Part shown: one piece after another, positions 1-14,271 of the stretch
Layout of the letters: each line of letters starts with the position of its first letter
Position numbering within the stretch: the stretch's first letter is position 1
NCBI GenBank assembly: GCA_036873135.1
Contig: JAPTYO010000001.1
Coordinates: 51,840,624-51,904,623 of the forward strand
Source of the DNA: Clarkia xantiana subsp. parviflora
Taxonomy: Eukaryota > Streptophyta > Magnoliopsida > Myrtales > Onagraceae
Direction: 5' to 3'
DNA length: 64,000 bases
The notes under the pieces: model-generated
What the model was told of the DNA's origin: nothing
The model's database searches: none
Seen by the model: the letters and a program-made list of their open reading frames with translations, nothing else
Position numbers and translations under genes: made by a program

Positions 1-85
1 TTTAATTAATCAATATTATGTATCTAAATTTAGAGAATACGGTTAAATTCTGATTAAATTAGAAAACACTGATTGGACAAACTGT

Positions 86-94
86 ACACGTGTC
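86..94. promoter_or_regulatory. G-box / ABRE-like motif upstream of the first gene
   Basis: The palindrome-containing motif ACACGTGTC lies about 240 bases before the start codon at 336. The CACGTG core is bound by bZIP and bHLH factors in plants. Function here is inferred only from the motif and its position. Confidence 0.3.
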
Positions 95-335
95 AGCTAG
101 AGGGTTTCCGATGCCGAATAGATAGTAGATTTTTTTTGGTAAATGAATAGACAGTAGATGCTATATATATATATATATATCCTTTGAAAAGAAAAGCTCG
201 AAGCTACTCCAGCGGTGACGTAGACAAAGTTGACGCGCGCTCTCTCTTTCTTCCTCACCAACACACAAATTTGAAATTTCGATTCTTCCTTTTTCCCTCT
301 TCTGGATCTTGAAATTTTCGCGGTAATTCTGTTCA

Positions 336-1847
336 ATGGACTTGCCGACACCCTTGATTGACGAGTCCGACGAAGAGTGGGAGATCCACAACTACGATGG
401 CTTCGTCCACTGGCGCAAGAAGCGGCGACTACAGCCGTCTGAACCGCAGGCGGAGGCTTTCGAAGCGGAGGAAAGGTACCGGTGGGAACGCAAGAAGAAT
501 ACCCTCTTGAAGATAAAGGATCGGTACCAGAGGGAACTAGCTCTATGGGAACACTTGTCCAACAATTGCCGCGAAATGCAAGAGAAGGCCGTACTACGAG
601 ATAGAGGGACGAGACCTGCGTCTTCTGCCGTTGGGTCCTCGGAAAAGGAGTCCTCGCGCGAATGGAGACATTTTGGGCCTTTTATTGATAAGCTGCTTTT
701 GCAGGTAAATTGAGATTTCCCTTTCGATAGATAGTTTGGACTCAGCTTGGTTGTTGAGAAAATTATTGGAAAAAATGATTTTTTTTTTGTTTTCTTGTTT
801 CTCTTGCATCTTTCTTTGAGAACCATTCAGAAAACTATGTAATTGTTGAACACGGTGGGAAAGTTTGTGAATCCATGGAAAACAAGGTTTCTGACCTAGA
901 CAAGTACTTAGGGTTTCTGGTAATCCTTAAGCTTCTCAAAGCTCCAGCTCTCTCTGAGCTACTGTGATACTGAATTCTTTGTCCTAATTGGTGACCGATG
1001 TAGAATGAGGGGCAATTTTGCGAGATTAGTCAGTAAATTAAGAAACGCAGATAGGATATGGAAGTTCCATAGCAACTATCTGAGGAAGGAAAATGCATTT
1101 TTGTCCTTCTTTAGTCGACATTTCCACTCTTGGAAACTTCATGACAGTTGTTTCTTTGCCCTGGATCTATAAAATTGCATGATCATCAAGCATCTAGGCT
1201 ACTCCTGGTACCATAGGTTCTGGTTTAGTTATTCAATTGTTTGTTTCTCAAAAGTTGTTGATAAACTTTGTATTGGAGAAACTATCCTATGATTCCCCTT
1301 GTGTGGTTTGCTAAATAGGCGACGAGATGAAAGGGTTCATATTTGTGAACCACAATATGCACCTGTAAACTAGAATCAACTCTAGAAGTTACAATTATTT
1401 AACCTCTGCTATATTATATTGGTTTCAGATAGAATATGCATTGCTAGAAAGTGCAACTCTACTGTATTTGCTTCAGCCTTATTCGGAGTTTCACTTATCA
1501 GACATTGAATGATACTAGAAGGTGTTGTTACCTTAGCAATACCCCATCTTTGCATTATTTGTAGTTGTAGCAGGGGTTTAGCTGAATAGATCTTGATAAC
1601 AAAAAAAAAAAAAACATTTTTACCTTATTGAGCATTTTTACCTTATTTGTAGTTATTGTCTCTGATTTTAAATGAACTTTTACAGGCAGACACTCAGAAA
1701 GCAATCATCGAAGATGTTTCAAATTTGTGTGATGTAGTGGAAGAATTATGCTGCTCACAAGAGGAGCAATATAAGCAGTCCTTGACTGATCTACCAATTT
1801 GGGGTTCTCCTCGGGTGCTCATGGCTAACCTCATATTATCTGACTGA
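336..1847 (+). CDS. Unrecognised two-exon plant protein, 176 residues
   Basis: Two coding exons, 336-704 and 1686-1847, join in phase 0. The donor is CAG/GTAAAT and the acceptor TTTACAG/GC, and the frame closes at TGA. The ATG at 336 is the first in the exon, and a stop lies in frame further upstream. The N-terminus is acidic (residues 9-16, DESDEEWE) and is followed by a basic patch (WRKKRR near residue 26). Residues 38-95 are charged and helical in character, probably a coiled coil. The C-terminus ends in a hydrophobic stretch after a TDLPIWGSP segment. No signal peptide or membrane segment is seen. I do not recognise the family. The clean exon structure and the biased amino-acid composition support a real gene. 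It converges on the glucuronokinase gene. Confidence 0.75.
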
Positions 1848-2314
1848 CGATGACTAACTAACCCCCCTAAGTTAGGTTAAAATTGGTGTTTGTAATGCGG
1901 AATTGCATTAGAACTGTGAGCTCCCTCTAGCTAGGATTATGTCTGCCAAATACTTAGGTTGTCTTAGATTCTTGGCCTAATTTGTATAATATTTATTTTG
2001 TTAAATTGAATGAGAGTTTTCATTTTTCATCTCTGAGTAAAGTTGTGTTGTTCAAAATGAATGGATTTGATCCACTTTGTAAAGTGTCCAAAGTGAGTGT
2101 CTTTTATTGTTGTTTTTTTTTTTTTTGCCATGCGCTTATAAAGTGAGTGTCTTTTTTCTATCTCTCACGCCATCTGCTGCCTTCCTTCCTTTATAATGAT
2201 TATTTATTTATAAAAAAAAGATATATCAAAATAAATAAATCATCACATGTTCAACACCACAAAACTAGATGAAGCAATTGAAAGTTGAAACAAAACAAAA
2301 CATTGTATTGATGT
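1848..2314. other. 3'-3' spacer between convergent genes
   Basis: This AT-rich stretch presumably holds the 3' untranslated regions of the genes on both sides. There is a poly(T) run near 2114-2126 and no coding signal. Confidence 0.6.
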
Positions 2315-4686
2315 CTAAGATAACAATGACTTTGCTTCATCATCGCTTAGACGAGAAGGAACTAGTTGAATGAGTTGAATGATGAACCCTGCCTTTTGGC
2401 ATGCATCTTGAAGAAGCTGCTCTTGTGGTTGTCCATCAGGGCAGAATGCAACCACAGCTCCTCCACTGCCTGTGAACTTGGAGGCTGCACCAACCCTTCT
2501 AGGCACCTCCACCATCTCAATGTTCAATGAACCCAGACATTCATCACCAAACATTTTCCTACAAGATTCAGTAATGTTTCTTAACCTTTAAACAAGTAGT
2601 ATATATTATGATCCCTATCTATCAGAAACAACATGGGCCGACAACACGAGAAGATCAAATCATATCCGGTTTTAGACCAGCTAAAAAATGCACAATTTCT
2701 GCTATTGCATAAGTTCCTAATTCATGATGTAGAACTCCTAGGTATGTATGCCTTCTTGTAACTGTAGTTTAGTGAATCAATTGTTTTTTTGCTTTTACCT
2801 TCTAAGGTCAAAATTTTGATTCATGAGGCGGGCGAGTTTAGAATAGTCCTTCTCCAATAGAGTTGTTCTTCCTTCTAGAGCTATATCTGCTACCTCCTTC
2901 AAAGTTGAGATTATAAATTCATCCCCGTTGAGCCACCTCTGACGGACTGAACTGTGCACCTGCATTGACATTTTATGAAAATTGTATGCAGCTTATTATG
3001 AGATTTCATGCAATAATTCTAACATCAGTATCGAAATTCTTTGGAAGAAATCATCCTTATAGAGATGAGCAAATTATATACTTGATTTTGGATCCTCACT
3101 TAGTCCACTTCATTATTTGGCTTACTTCTCATCATATTGATGAGGTAAAATAGAACAAGAAACATGCAACTTAACCCACAAAAACAAATTATGAGTTATA
3201 GAATTTCATCTTCTTGATCATCCCAGGATCAAATCCTAACCTTGAAGAGAATTCATGGACTAAATCTGCTGGGGGACTAAATGAAGAAATCTAAAGCCTG
3301 CCTTATCCATGGCTTGAATCAAGTAAAAGCTGGTAAGCTTATAAACAGTTGAAACAATCTATACCTTCCCCGAGTCGCTTGGATTTTCTGCATAAATGAG
3401 ATATAGAGGAGGAAGGAGGTTTATGTCCAACTGTGTATAGATTCCATGTCCAAAACTCTCCATATGTTCCTTGTTAAAGTCCTAAGAAAACAAAATTTAA
3501 AAATTAAGCAAGGAGCCACGTTATAAAAACAATACAACCCTAATTACACTCTGTAGAATTTGTTTTTGTTTGAGCATACCATGTAGACCAAACCTCCATA
3601 TACTTGGGCAACTCGATCTTGGAGGCCAGCAACAATTCCCAACTCCTTCTCTGCATTAAGGACAAGATTCGGTCTCACTTCAACTTTGATCAGATGTCTA
3701 ACATTGTAGAAGTCAAGAAGGCAATTCAATGCAGCACAGACAATAGCACTGGAGCCTGAGAGCCCTGTCTGAGGAAGAAAAAACAGCAACGAGGCAATGT
3801 CATAACTTGTGCTATTAAGTTAAAAAGCAAACAAATATATAACAAATACTGTAATACAAGAATCTAATCAATCCACTAATTTGGCAACATTCGCAACCAA
3901 AACGATAACCAGCAGATTAGAGTATAAGCAGATTGTTACATAACAAAGTGGCAAATGAGAAAAGAATAGAACTTGGAAGAACATTCTTGTACTGTACTTA
4001 CTTGACGTGGAATGTTAGTATCATAAGACAAAGTAAAGCGTCTATCATGGAGTGTGATTTTGTTTTCTTTGCAGTAACTGTGGAAAACCCTGCAAATTGC
4101 CATAAGGAGACGGACACCTCCATAGTAACCCTCACTTTGCAGCCGATTCACCTGCACCATGGATGAATCAAAATTCAAAGCAAGAAAACGTAATTTCGAT
4201 TAAATTGCATGTTTTTTTTTTTTTTTGTAGAAATTAAATTGCATGGTTGTTGGGCTCATAGGATCTCCAGAAAGCAGTCAGTTGCGAAAGAGACACATAA
4301 ACTCAAATGGATGATTGAAAATGTCTAGATCCATAGAAGATTAAAATGCAAGAATCCACTGCTTAGTTGCACGCAAAGCAGTGAACGAACAGACAAACGC
4401 CACAAAGATCACGCAATCTTCTCCATCGGTACCAGTGACATTGCGATTTGAAGCTCACCAGGTGATCGAGGGAATTGAACTGGACGAGATCGTGGGTGGG
4501 ATGAGGTGTGATGATGAGATCATGGGAGGGCTGCAATTGGACGGAAGCCCAGAAGTTGCCGATGCTGAAGGAGATAGTGCGGCCGAAGTAGACGTCGCTA
4601 GGGTTGCCGAGAAGGCCGACGCGAGCGTAGACTTTGTGCTCGATTACGGAACCGGAGTTCGCCGCCGAAGCTCCAGCTGCATCCAT
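2315..4686 (-). CDS. GLCAK: Glucuronokinase (GHMP kinase), 362 residues
   Basis: Phosphorylates D-glucuronic acid to glucuronic acid 1-phosphate in the myo-inositol oxygenation route to UDP-glucuronate, the cell-wall sugar precursor; cytosolic in known plants. Six coding exons on the minus strand: 4459-4686, 4002-4151, 3580-3768, 3365-3481, 2799-2959 and 2315-2558. All have GT-AG borders and the frame closes. Residues 24-35 hold the GHMP N-terminal motif ([12 protein letters not shown]). Residues 122-137 hold the ATP-binding loop (NIPRQ followed by [11 protein letters not shown], spanning the exon 2/3 junction). Residues 309-315 hold the C-terminal GHMP motif (KFTGSGG). The length matches the known plant enzyme (about 360 residues). 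No transit peptide is evident. The start codon is the first ATG before a conserved N-terminus. Nothing looks broken. A (TA)n tract lies about 90 bases upstream of the start. Confidence 0.93.
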
Positions 4687-6171
4687 ATTCTATCAGTATG
4701 CTGCCGATCGGAGCAGGAATGGACTCTCTCTGTTTCTGCAACTTAGCGAGATTTTTATTTTTACAGTTTTTATATATATATATATATATATATATCAGCC
4801 ACGTCAGTGACACGAAATCCTTCCATTTCTGCCGACGTTTTACGATAGATAACAAGACAACTCAATATGGCAAAGTAAAGAACCCTATAATTAATAATAA
4901 TAATAATAATAATAAAGATTTATCGTTTAAGATAAAATGTTGGGTACTCTTATTTGTTCGGATCCATTTCGGAAAAAAGATTATCAGATTGGTTGATGAA
5001 GAGAAACTGGAATAGGTAAAATTAATATGATGTTGGTTTGGTTGACCATAGATAAGTCGACAAAAGACTAACGTAGATGATTGAAAACCAAATTTGAAAC
5101 AATAATTAATAGAACACTGGGATCAAATGAAAATTCTTGTGGTACCATCCGATTACATGGACCAAACTAAGGTACCATTGAAACTATTAATCCTAAACAA
5201 TATTATTAATTTTAATATTAATATTTATAATTATATTTATTTCCTTAGCTTACTATAATATCATCTACTCATCGTTATAACTTTTTGTACGATAGGTACA
5301 TTGATTTAGAAACAAATTTTCCAAATAAAAGTAGATGTGATATTATATATTTTTCATTTATCTACACCACAATAATAAATCAATCAATAATGTATATATT
5401 TTTTAATATATATATTAGTATAAAATAATTAACGTGTTCGGGTTAATAATTTATTAATATTATAATATACATTTTTATATAAGTAGCACGTCAATCTTTA
5501 TGTGTAAGTGACTAATTTTGTATAATTATTTAGTATCTAAAGATTGTTTCAAATATAAGTTTTTGTTGTAATTTGATATCTCAATCTCAATTTAGTTGTT
5601 GATGTTCAATGTCTGAAATATTAAATTAGTAAATTTTCATTTTTTTTCTTTTATAATTGACCAGATAAAAACATATTTATTATTAAAGATTAAAGAAACA
5701 TATACCTAAACGACAAATTTGATCCTTCAAGAAAGAGGAAAGCTAGCTTAAAAATGCCAAAATCAGAAAGGGAATGTGGAAAGTAACCAATCTGATACTT
5801 AACATTATTTATGCTTGAGATTGTGTTTAGACACTACAAAGTACAATCTAATTATATATTAACCTAAAAAATGTGACATGCTAATCACAAAACCATTTTG
5901 CATTCTCAATTAATAAACCACTGAATGTCCATATTACTAATAAGTAAAACTTCTAGCTTAAATGAAGTTAGAAATAGATAGAAAAAACCAAACCATAAGG
6001 TACCTAATTTGCTTATAAGTTAAATTGTCCAATCCAAAGTTCAAGCAACATAAAATGAATTAAGACTGCTGTACAGATAGATCCATAGTAATCCATAATA
6101 ATGTACATAATAATTCAAGTCACTGATAGTTTAAGATTAAACCGCTCCTGAGAATTACCAACATTCATCTC
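4687..6171. other. Spacer between glucuronokinase 5' end and golgin 3' end
   Basis: Contains the glucuronokinase promoter side, with (TA)n at about 4771-4795 and (AAT)n at about 4890-4916, followed by strongly AT-rich sequence. I see no gene. The golgin 3' untranslated region probably occupies the right-hand end. Confidence 0.6.
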
Positions 6172-9100
6172 TTAGTTTTCTTCTTCATCATCATCTTCGT
6201 CGACTATTTCGGTTTCTTCTCCGATCCCCTCAAGCAACTGATCCACATCTTCACCGAGCTCGACCAGCCTTGCGCTCAGCTTCTCCACCTTGCTCTGCTC
6301 CTGCCCCAAGCACACCAACAAATCATTCAACTCCGCATCTGCTTCTTCCCTCGCTTCTGCCTTCACCGCCTCAAGGTCCGGCCCACTGCCGCCACTCCTT
6401 AGTGCTTTGATTTCTCTCTCAAGGCTGAAGTTAGCCTCCTCGAGGCTGTTGTAGGCGTCCGAGAGGCTCTTGAGGTCCGACTCTGTCTTCTCCGCAAGGG
6501 TTCGATACTTGGATGCTTCGGACTCGAGCTTCGACCTCTCGGCCTTCAGATGGTCCAGTCTCTGGTGAGCTTCTTGAAGGTCTCTTTTTAGTGTGTCGAT
6601 TTGGACCCTATCGGACCCGTTAGATGACCTCTGGTCAGACCGGGAAGGACCACCATTGCCGCCACCTGTTTTGGCGAGTTCCTCTGCTAGAGTGGCGTTG
6701 CGTCCCAACAGTCCCTATCATATGAAAAATATACACAGAAAACTTTAAAATAAAAATAAAAAAGTATCATGTTCGGATCTTACTAGAAAATCTTGCAGTT
6801 ATACTGGTTTGTTAGGTTTGTAATAAGTAGGGTATGGTTGTAATGCCATCATGACATTGACCACAATTCTTCTCCATTCAAATCCTGCCTAATTCCAGTC
6901 AAAACCCAATCTTGTTTCTTTTTCAGCCTAGTCAAGACCCAATCAAAAGAAATAAATGGTAAAAACCTGATTTTTATCAACATGAGATGGAATTTTGAAA
7001 ATTTTACCTGCATCTCAGTGCACTGCTTCTCCAAAAACAACCTAAGCCGTTCGATGTACTCCTTATCGGGTTCACCACTCTTCTGCTCCAATTCAGCAGG
7101 CACCACAGCGACCTGACTCTTTGTCTGACTATACACATCTACTATCCTTTCCCTAACTGCATCCTCCAAACTCTTAAGGAAGTTCACGAACGGGGCATCC
7201 AATATTATTGCCAAAGATGGATGATCTTTGTTCTTCTGCTCAGACCCATCACCATCATCAACATCCTCAGTGTCAGCCATGCTTGCAGCAGTGGACCGTG
7301 TTAATGGCCTCCGTGGCTGCGTCGATTTGATCGACAGGAAAGTATAACTCTTCTGCATCTCCTCAAACTTCAGTAAGTAAGCAGTGATCCCGATTTTCTG
7401 ACTGATGAAATCGACGATCCCAAACGGGTCCTTCCCAGTCTCGTTTGATTTGTTATAGAGGACGCATTCTCCTAAGAGAATGGCGGCCATACCTCGGGTG
7501 CACACAGTGGCAGATGGGTTTGAGACCAAGTCGAGCAAGTATGTGAGGTGGGGCCGGGAGTCGAGGAAGCATTGGACTGCACTGGGGCAGTCCGCGAGCC
7601 ATATCACAAGTAGTTTCAGTATGATTGGTTGGACAAAATTGCTCACTGAGCTTGAACTGCCATCTTTGCTTTTAATAGAAGAGGCAAGAGCCAAGTATTT
7701 GACTGTTCGGTGCATCAGTGGCTCGGGCCCTCCCAAGGATGGTGTAGGTGCATCTAGCTCAATTCGTATTGCCTGCAAAGTTTGTAATGAACACCCAATA
7801 CATGGTCAGAGAATAAAAGGGAAGTTATTTTGTCAAGATGCTAATGTATCTAGCACATCCAACAATAACCTATCCTTCCATTAAGAGAAAAACCCAATCC
7901 AAAACCAATTATATTTTTGTTTAGGGATAAGTTTCACGGTTGCAACCAATTTTTTTAATGGCTAAGTAGTAGATCCCTGGATTTTTATTCGGCCAGAAAA
8001 AAAAGATCCCTGAATTTATTCAATCAAAGGAATAGTCGTTTAACTTGATCTTTGAGCTTTATAGGTTTTCGATATGAATTTTGCAGTTCTTCAGTTTGGC
8101 TCATTCTAAAATTATATTGTTCAATTTATAGACCATTCAACTGTGATCTTAAAAAATAATAATGAACTGATCATTCCAACTCAGTTATAGTACAAGCCAG
8201 GTAAAGAGACTGCATACCCTTTCTTTACACTGGAGATTGTCATTTAAGACGTGTGAAAGAACACTAGCAGCTCTGCAACAAGTCTGTAAAGAAGAAAGTT
8301 TAACGGGTTAGATTTCAACATGAGACAGTAGTTTCAGTGATCTCAATGGTAAGAACCAAAGACAATCCAGTGAATGTTTAAAAAAAAAAAAAAAAGATCA
8401 CCTCAAGATCACTCTCATTTTCACTCATGGTAAGACCTCGTAACAACATGCTGTTACATAAACAAGCAAATTCCAAGATTAGCACTAGAAACAGTTGAAA
8501 GAAATCAACAGAAACATCGGACAAAACAATAGCTTAGGATAACGATATACCTGCCAAAAGACATGTGAACATCTTCCTCAAGGGCAGAGTGGATCACTGC
8601 ATGGGGTTGTGGAATCAATGTGGACGCTAACATTGTTTGACCATCACGATTACCCTATTATTGATGGAGCAAAGAGGAAGAGAAACAGAGTTAGGAAGGC
8701 ACATCTATATGTATACTAAAGAATAATGGGGGGTGGGGGGGTTGAGGGGAAAAATAGATCGGAAAATCAACCTCGCAAAAGCATTTAAAGATGTAATCGG
8801 CTGCAAGAAACTCTTGCATGCTAGATGTACGCAATATGATACGGAGAATAGAATTTAGGCAAGGTTCGAGCTGTGGCTCCTCTCCCAGAACTTTACTTCC
8901 AAGTGCATCCCGATTTTTGGGATGATCAACAATCAGATCGCCAATGCATCGCAATGCCTAAGAGAATAAGCAAACAAGGCACATAATGTCAAGAAATATA
9001 TTGAATTTACAATGATATGTGTTACCAAAATTAGCAACCCAAAAGAATGACGAATCCCCAAAGCTCTCAAACTAAAATGTTATGGACTACATACCGAACA

Positions 9101-12100
9101 TTTTATTCGTCTGACATATTGAAATATATATATATATGTATGTATGTATGTATGTATAAAAATTTAAGGGAAAAACTACAACATAAAGGAAAAGAAAATT
9201 CTTTAATTCACCAGAGATTTAGCAGGTATAGATCTAAATAACAAGACTATGGAAAGAAACATGGAAGCAAATTTACCGCACACCGGACAGAGACAGGAGC
9301 CCATTGGCTTTCCACTCCTAGCATAAGGAGATGATCGATCAATTTTTTCTACAGTCAAAATAATCAATTGGTAAGAAGACATGATATGAAGGATGTGTAT
9401 GTAATACAAAGTGCATAGAGGTTATGAATAAACCTGAACCAAGACTGTTTTGTTGTTTATCCTATCTGAATCTTTTCCATGTTGATTGCTTGGAACTCCC
9501 GATATCAACATAGATATGGTCTCTAATGCACTTAGCAGATTGATTGTCTACTACATTGGATTTGTTTGAAAGAGCATGATAATAATGGATAAGACATATT
9601 TCTGAAGTTGAGAAATATGTGCTGACAAAAAGAACAAAAAAAGAGGGGAAAAAAAAGAACATCATACCTTTTGTTTGGTAAAACTATATGTACTTGTTCT
9701 TAGCTTCAAGATGGAAACTAAGGGATCAAAGCCAATTGTCTCTCTCAACAATATCTGTGTAGATCAATTTAACTCAGTAACCGAAATAGAATGTGCACAT
9801 GAAAGTTAAAAGAAAACAAAACAGTACAAATAAGAAGGCACATACCTGATTGGATGGATTGTTACGGAGTAAATTGTTCAATAGTTCCAAGCAGTCCTAT
9901 ATGATCATTGACACAACACTATCTAAGAATCTAAGAATCTAGTAAAGGTGGCATCTTTCTCACTATGTTAGCAACTTCAGGTAATGAAAATACACTTAGA
10001 GAGCAAGGTCAAACACAATCATTACTGACAAATCACCTGCACAACAACACCTCCGTCTGAGCCACCTTCCTCTTTAATAATGCTGAAGATTTTCTCAAAT
10101 ACACCTTCAAAGACTAGGATTTTTTGAATTTCCTGTATCATGTAACTCTGTTAGATGTCGGATAAAAGAGAAAATTCAATCAAAAAACATTAGTGATACA
10201 GCTAAACCAGGAAGAATGTACTGACCTCAGCTTCACGTGTGAGATAAGTAAGAAGTAGCAAAGCCTCGTTTCGTATAACCTAAAATGTATAATAGCTTAT
10301 AATTAGGTAAAGCAACCACAATGCCAGTTGCAGAATAGAATCAGACTCTACTGTTGGGTACATAAATTGACATCAGATGTACAAACAAAAATATTATTCC
10401 TTTCGAATTATAAGGTAAGCTTGAGAAGTTCTTGAAAAATATCGTGCAGGCAACTCCATTGATATACACAAACATGAATGTTAAAACATAAAAGTTAAAG
10501 CCACATGTTACAATGTGATAGCTCAGGAGTTAGGAGACCAAGATTAACAATAATTTTAAAAGACACTTCCATATGTAAAATTTAAATGAGACAGTGATGA
10601 GCAAAGGGATGATACAAGGCAATACGCTTCTTTCCTTCCTTTACAAAATAGTTGGGTTCAATGAGATATATACCTCTCGGTCCATGAGCATATCCACAAG
10701 ACGAGTTATACCACGAGGAATAGCCAGGATAGCTTCCTGTAACCTGAAGGTGTAACTCAGATAGAGCGCTCCACCAAACTGATAGTGATTCGTTAGTCAT
10801 GAAAGCGGTATAAATCGTACCTATTCAGAGAATTTGTGAGAAGAGCTGTCAGCAGCTGCAAGGTATAGTAGCGCACATAGAAGTCCTCCTCTGACTGCAA
10901 AGTAGCAGATCAAACGTCAATCCTATGTACTTGGAATGACAACTCCTTCCCAGAAGGGTAAGAGATCTCACCAATAGACTCAAGAGTAGAGAAATGCTTT
11001 CTGGCTCTCTTGAAAGTAAATCAGCATTCATCAGCGCCGGCTGAATCTCGTTTGGAGGCCCTTTCACATGGTCTATAGGAGTCAAGGCACTTACAAGTGT
11101 TTCAAGAGCACCTCTGACCTGAAAAAGTAAATGAAGTGCATCTCTTATCCTTTTATCCCCTATAACTGAGAAAAGGAGAAGGCTACATTGTTCTTCTGTA
11201 TATTAAACTTGTAAAAGAATGACTAATTTTTCCATCATCACAAAAGATGACCAGGTTAGATAACAAGCACGACCAACTCATGAACCCTTTCACCAAGGAA
11301 CATTTCCAAATAAGGTCAATCAAAGTTTATTCACCTAGAGTCCTAAATACAATCAACCTTATAAATGAAAAAGGCCTAGTAAAACAGAGATGTTTCAAGG
11401 CGGTTCTAATATGATTAACTGTTGAACACCCAAATACATACTGCTATCTAATAATTCTAAGAGAAGCAATGAGGCATACATCATATGTCAATCGTATAAT
11501 GTCAGTGAGAATGTAACAACTTTTATGTACTTTTCTGTTCAAACATTAGAATTCACACAAGGCTAAACTTTAATAGATTGATGACGCATATGCATAAAAT
11601 GATATCGTGTGATATCAGAATTCGTACCATTTCAACATCATCCTTGTCTTCCTTCAACACTCCCAGGAGCACAGGAAAACCTACGGAGAAGAAAATGAGT
11701 ATTTTATGCATTTCAAAATTGACACCAAAATACTCTGAACTGAATAATTCATACCCATTGCCCCAAAAGCTAGCTGTGCTGCACGGGTTTCTCCAACAAC
11801 TGACTGAAGCTCAGCGATAGCATTCCTGCGATCCTCTGCCAGAACACCATTGCTTATGCGGTCCAACAGGCGTTCCACATAACTAGTGATGCAGTCCAAG
11901 CAAGCAAAAAATTATGGAAAATAACAAGTAAAAGACACATGCTTTCTGCATGACCATAAACAAAAAGCATCCACGACCACACAGAAATGATAAAAATAGA
12001 ATTCAAATATACGGGTACGAGCAGCAAGCCCATAGAGACTAGAGAGAATATACAGATATAGCAAACTTCTACCTTTCAGTAATACTATATACGTTAGCTT

Positions 12101-12543
12101 CTCTTATCAAGACTTCTCTATCAATTTACAAAGGATAACCCCATGCAACGCTACACTAAGCTAAGACCCATAAATCACCAACTTCTATACTCTATATGGT
12201 AGAAATTACCTGTCCTCACTCGAACCAGAATTGTCATTTCCAAAAACAAGCCCAACCACACCCTGAACGGTAGAGATGAAAATCCGTTAACCAAAAGCTA
12301 CTAACAAGAGGTGAAACATGTATAGCTAGCTATTCGTGGGCAAGTTACTGCTAGCTGCAAATGGAAACTACATTGGGGTACTTCGTATTCGTTGGTTGGA
12401 CAATATAGGCCAACTACAGTTCTGGAGCAGCTAATTATTGCCACGAGACAGAAGCTTCGGAGACATTGTTCAACAAAATCAAAAGTTCACTCGCTATCCT
12501 AGAAATGATGAATCAATACCTTGTACCCAGATACCAAATCCAT
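6172..12543 (-). CDS. GC6: Golgin candidate 6 / MAG4 (p115/Uso1-type vesicle tether), 911 residues
   Basis: A Golgi-associated tethering factor for ER-to-Golgi vesicles. Nineteen coding exons on the minus strand: 12520-12543, 12210-12262, 11755-11882, 11628-11680, 10972-11118, 10821-10894, 10674-10743, 10226-10279, 10037-10132, 9846-9896, 9668-9754, 9434-9547, 9277-9348, 8772-8957, 8551-8654, 8402-8450, 8218-8283, 7008-7772 and 6172-6714. All junctions are GT-AG and the phases add up to an open frame of 911 codons, close to the known plant length. Residues 1 to about 650 form the armadillo-like Uso1 head, with conserved stretches such as RLLDRISNG, GDLIVDHPKNRD and GMAAILLGECV. The last exon (residues 732-911) is a heptad-rich coiled coil with ELNDLLVCLGQE and a very acidic tail (EDDDEEEN). 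The first coding exon holds only eight codons (MDLVSGYK). An intron in the 5' untranslated region between about 12583 and 12703 is likely. Confidence 0.95.
9125..9157. repeat. Compound (AT)n / (GTAT)n microsatellite in a golgin intron
   Basis: An AT dinucleotide run passes directly into GTAT tetranucleotide repeats. It lies in the intron between exons 13 and 14 and does not disturb a splice site. Confidence 0.85.
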
Positions 12544-14271
12544 CTATCTTGGTCACTGGGGAGCTCAATAGTGCTACACACAACAGACAGACGAAATGTC
12601 AGCGCCTCGGCAGCAAATTTAATCAAGCCAACTTCGAGAAACGCTATAACTCCAAATTAGATCATGCACAGAATTAACCCTAGAATCACATGAGAATGGT
12701 ACCTTCAGCAGAGATTGATTTGGGAGGGAAACGATCTAGTTGACTGCGGAAACTCGATTTTGACGATGAATGATAACTCGGTTCGGATTTCGGTTATTTG
12801 AGTTGAGAATTGAGATGATTGATTACGAGTCAGGAAACTGGAACGAGAGAAACAGAGGATCAACGCAAAACATGCGACGGAGCCATGTTCCCTCCACGCG
12901 ACAGAGTGGAAAGCCTGCCTGCAAAGCGAGCTCGTAGTCCGGGTGTATGTACGTGACAACGTGGTGCCTTGTTATTGTTTTTTTACGTAACATTTCTTAA
13001 AATTCTTATAATTTGTTATCTTTTTTATTTTTTATCTAAAAAAATAGGGAAAAACATACTATACTGATTTTAACGTGGTATTCTTTAAAACTGAATTACG
13101 ACCCACTTATTTTTTTTTTCATACTACATTCATTTTTAAACTTAAAGAAAGCACAAAATGTCATATTATTACATATTTTATTTTTTAATCCAAAATTAAT
13201 TCATTCTATAATCAATTTTAATAATTTATTAATATTTTTGGACATTTACAACATGTTTGATTCGCATGAAATGAATAGAGGAGGAATGAGATAAAGAATG
13301 TGAAATATGAAATAAGAAAAAAGAAATGATACGCTCTTGTTTGGTTGATAATGTAACAAGAAATAAGAATACATAATACACTGTTTGGTAAAATGAATGT
13401 GATTATAAAATAACTCAAATAACTTTAACCATTTTAAACCCTTTGCACATGTTAAGACCACCCGAAAAGAGATATAAGTGAAATTTAAAATATATAATAT
13501 AACTAACATAAATTCGAACATAATTTACGTTATAATAATATAATTAAATTAATAAAAATAAAGATATATATTTTTTAAAATATGAAATAAACTAATTATT
13601 GTACTTATTATTAAATGCACAAAACTCATATCCATCCATCCATTCACTTACTGTACAAACACCTCAAACTAAGTCCAACATCAACAAAATGCAATCAATA
13701 ATCATACAAACTCAATTCCAACTTTAAACATAAATATTATACCGCTAACATTCCTCTCGACTATTAAACAAAACATATCATTGGCTAACTCATCTCTCAA
13801 CCTACTTTAAGGAGTAAATAATATTCTAACTTATTTTATATATTACACATTATGTAGAGTAATAGTCTTCTGGTATTTGATTTTTAAGGGGATCAACTGA
13901 CATCTCATTTCGTATAATTTTTTTGTAGAAGACAGCAAGTATGCACAATCCTTTCACAAGATAAAACGAAGTGCTTCTTAATTATATAGCATATCTTAAT
14001 TAAAGAAGTCCAAAACAACACTCAATAACGTTAGTTATTAACATCTTCAAAAAAAAAAAATTTAACTCAAACCACTTCCAACGTTCATCGTTGTTTTATC
14101 CAACTATTAGCTCTGGTACTTCTGTGAGATGATTATAAAGAAGTAATACCCCTAATATGACTTTATTTAAATATTGACTAACTGTTTTTCCAGACCTCCT
14201 AAAGTCAAACTTTATAACTGAGTTTTTCTTATGATGAGCAATATACAAAGTCATTGAACTTACTCATTAAT
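12544..14271. other. Golgin 5' region and AT-rich spacer
   Basis: The first 400 bases hold the golgin 5' untranslated region and promoter, including a TACGTGACAACGTGG stretch near 12950. Beyond 13000 the sequence is AT-rich. No convincing gene is present; short open stretches at 13218-13521 encode only Phe/Leu/Ile-rich peptides typical of random AT-rich DNA. Confidence 0.55.

Noticed and set aside
7480..7884. 134-residue plus-strand frame
   Set aside because: It is the antisense of golgin exon 18.
13218..13521. Membrane-protein-like small frames
   Set aside because: Phe/Leu/Ile-rich peptides are expected from T-rich random sequence; no other support.
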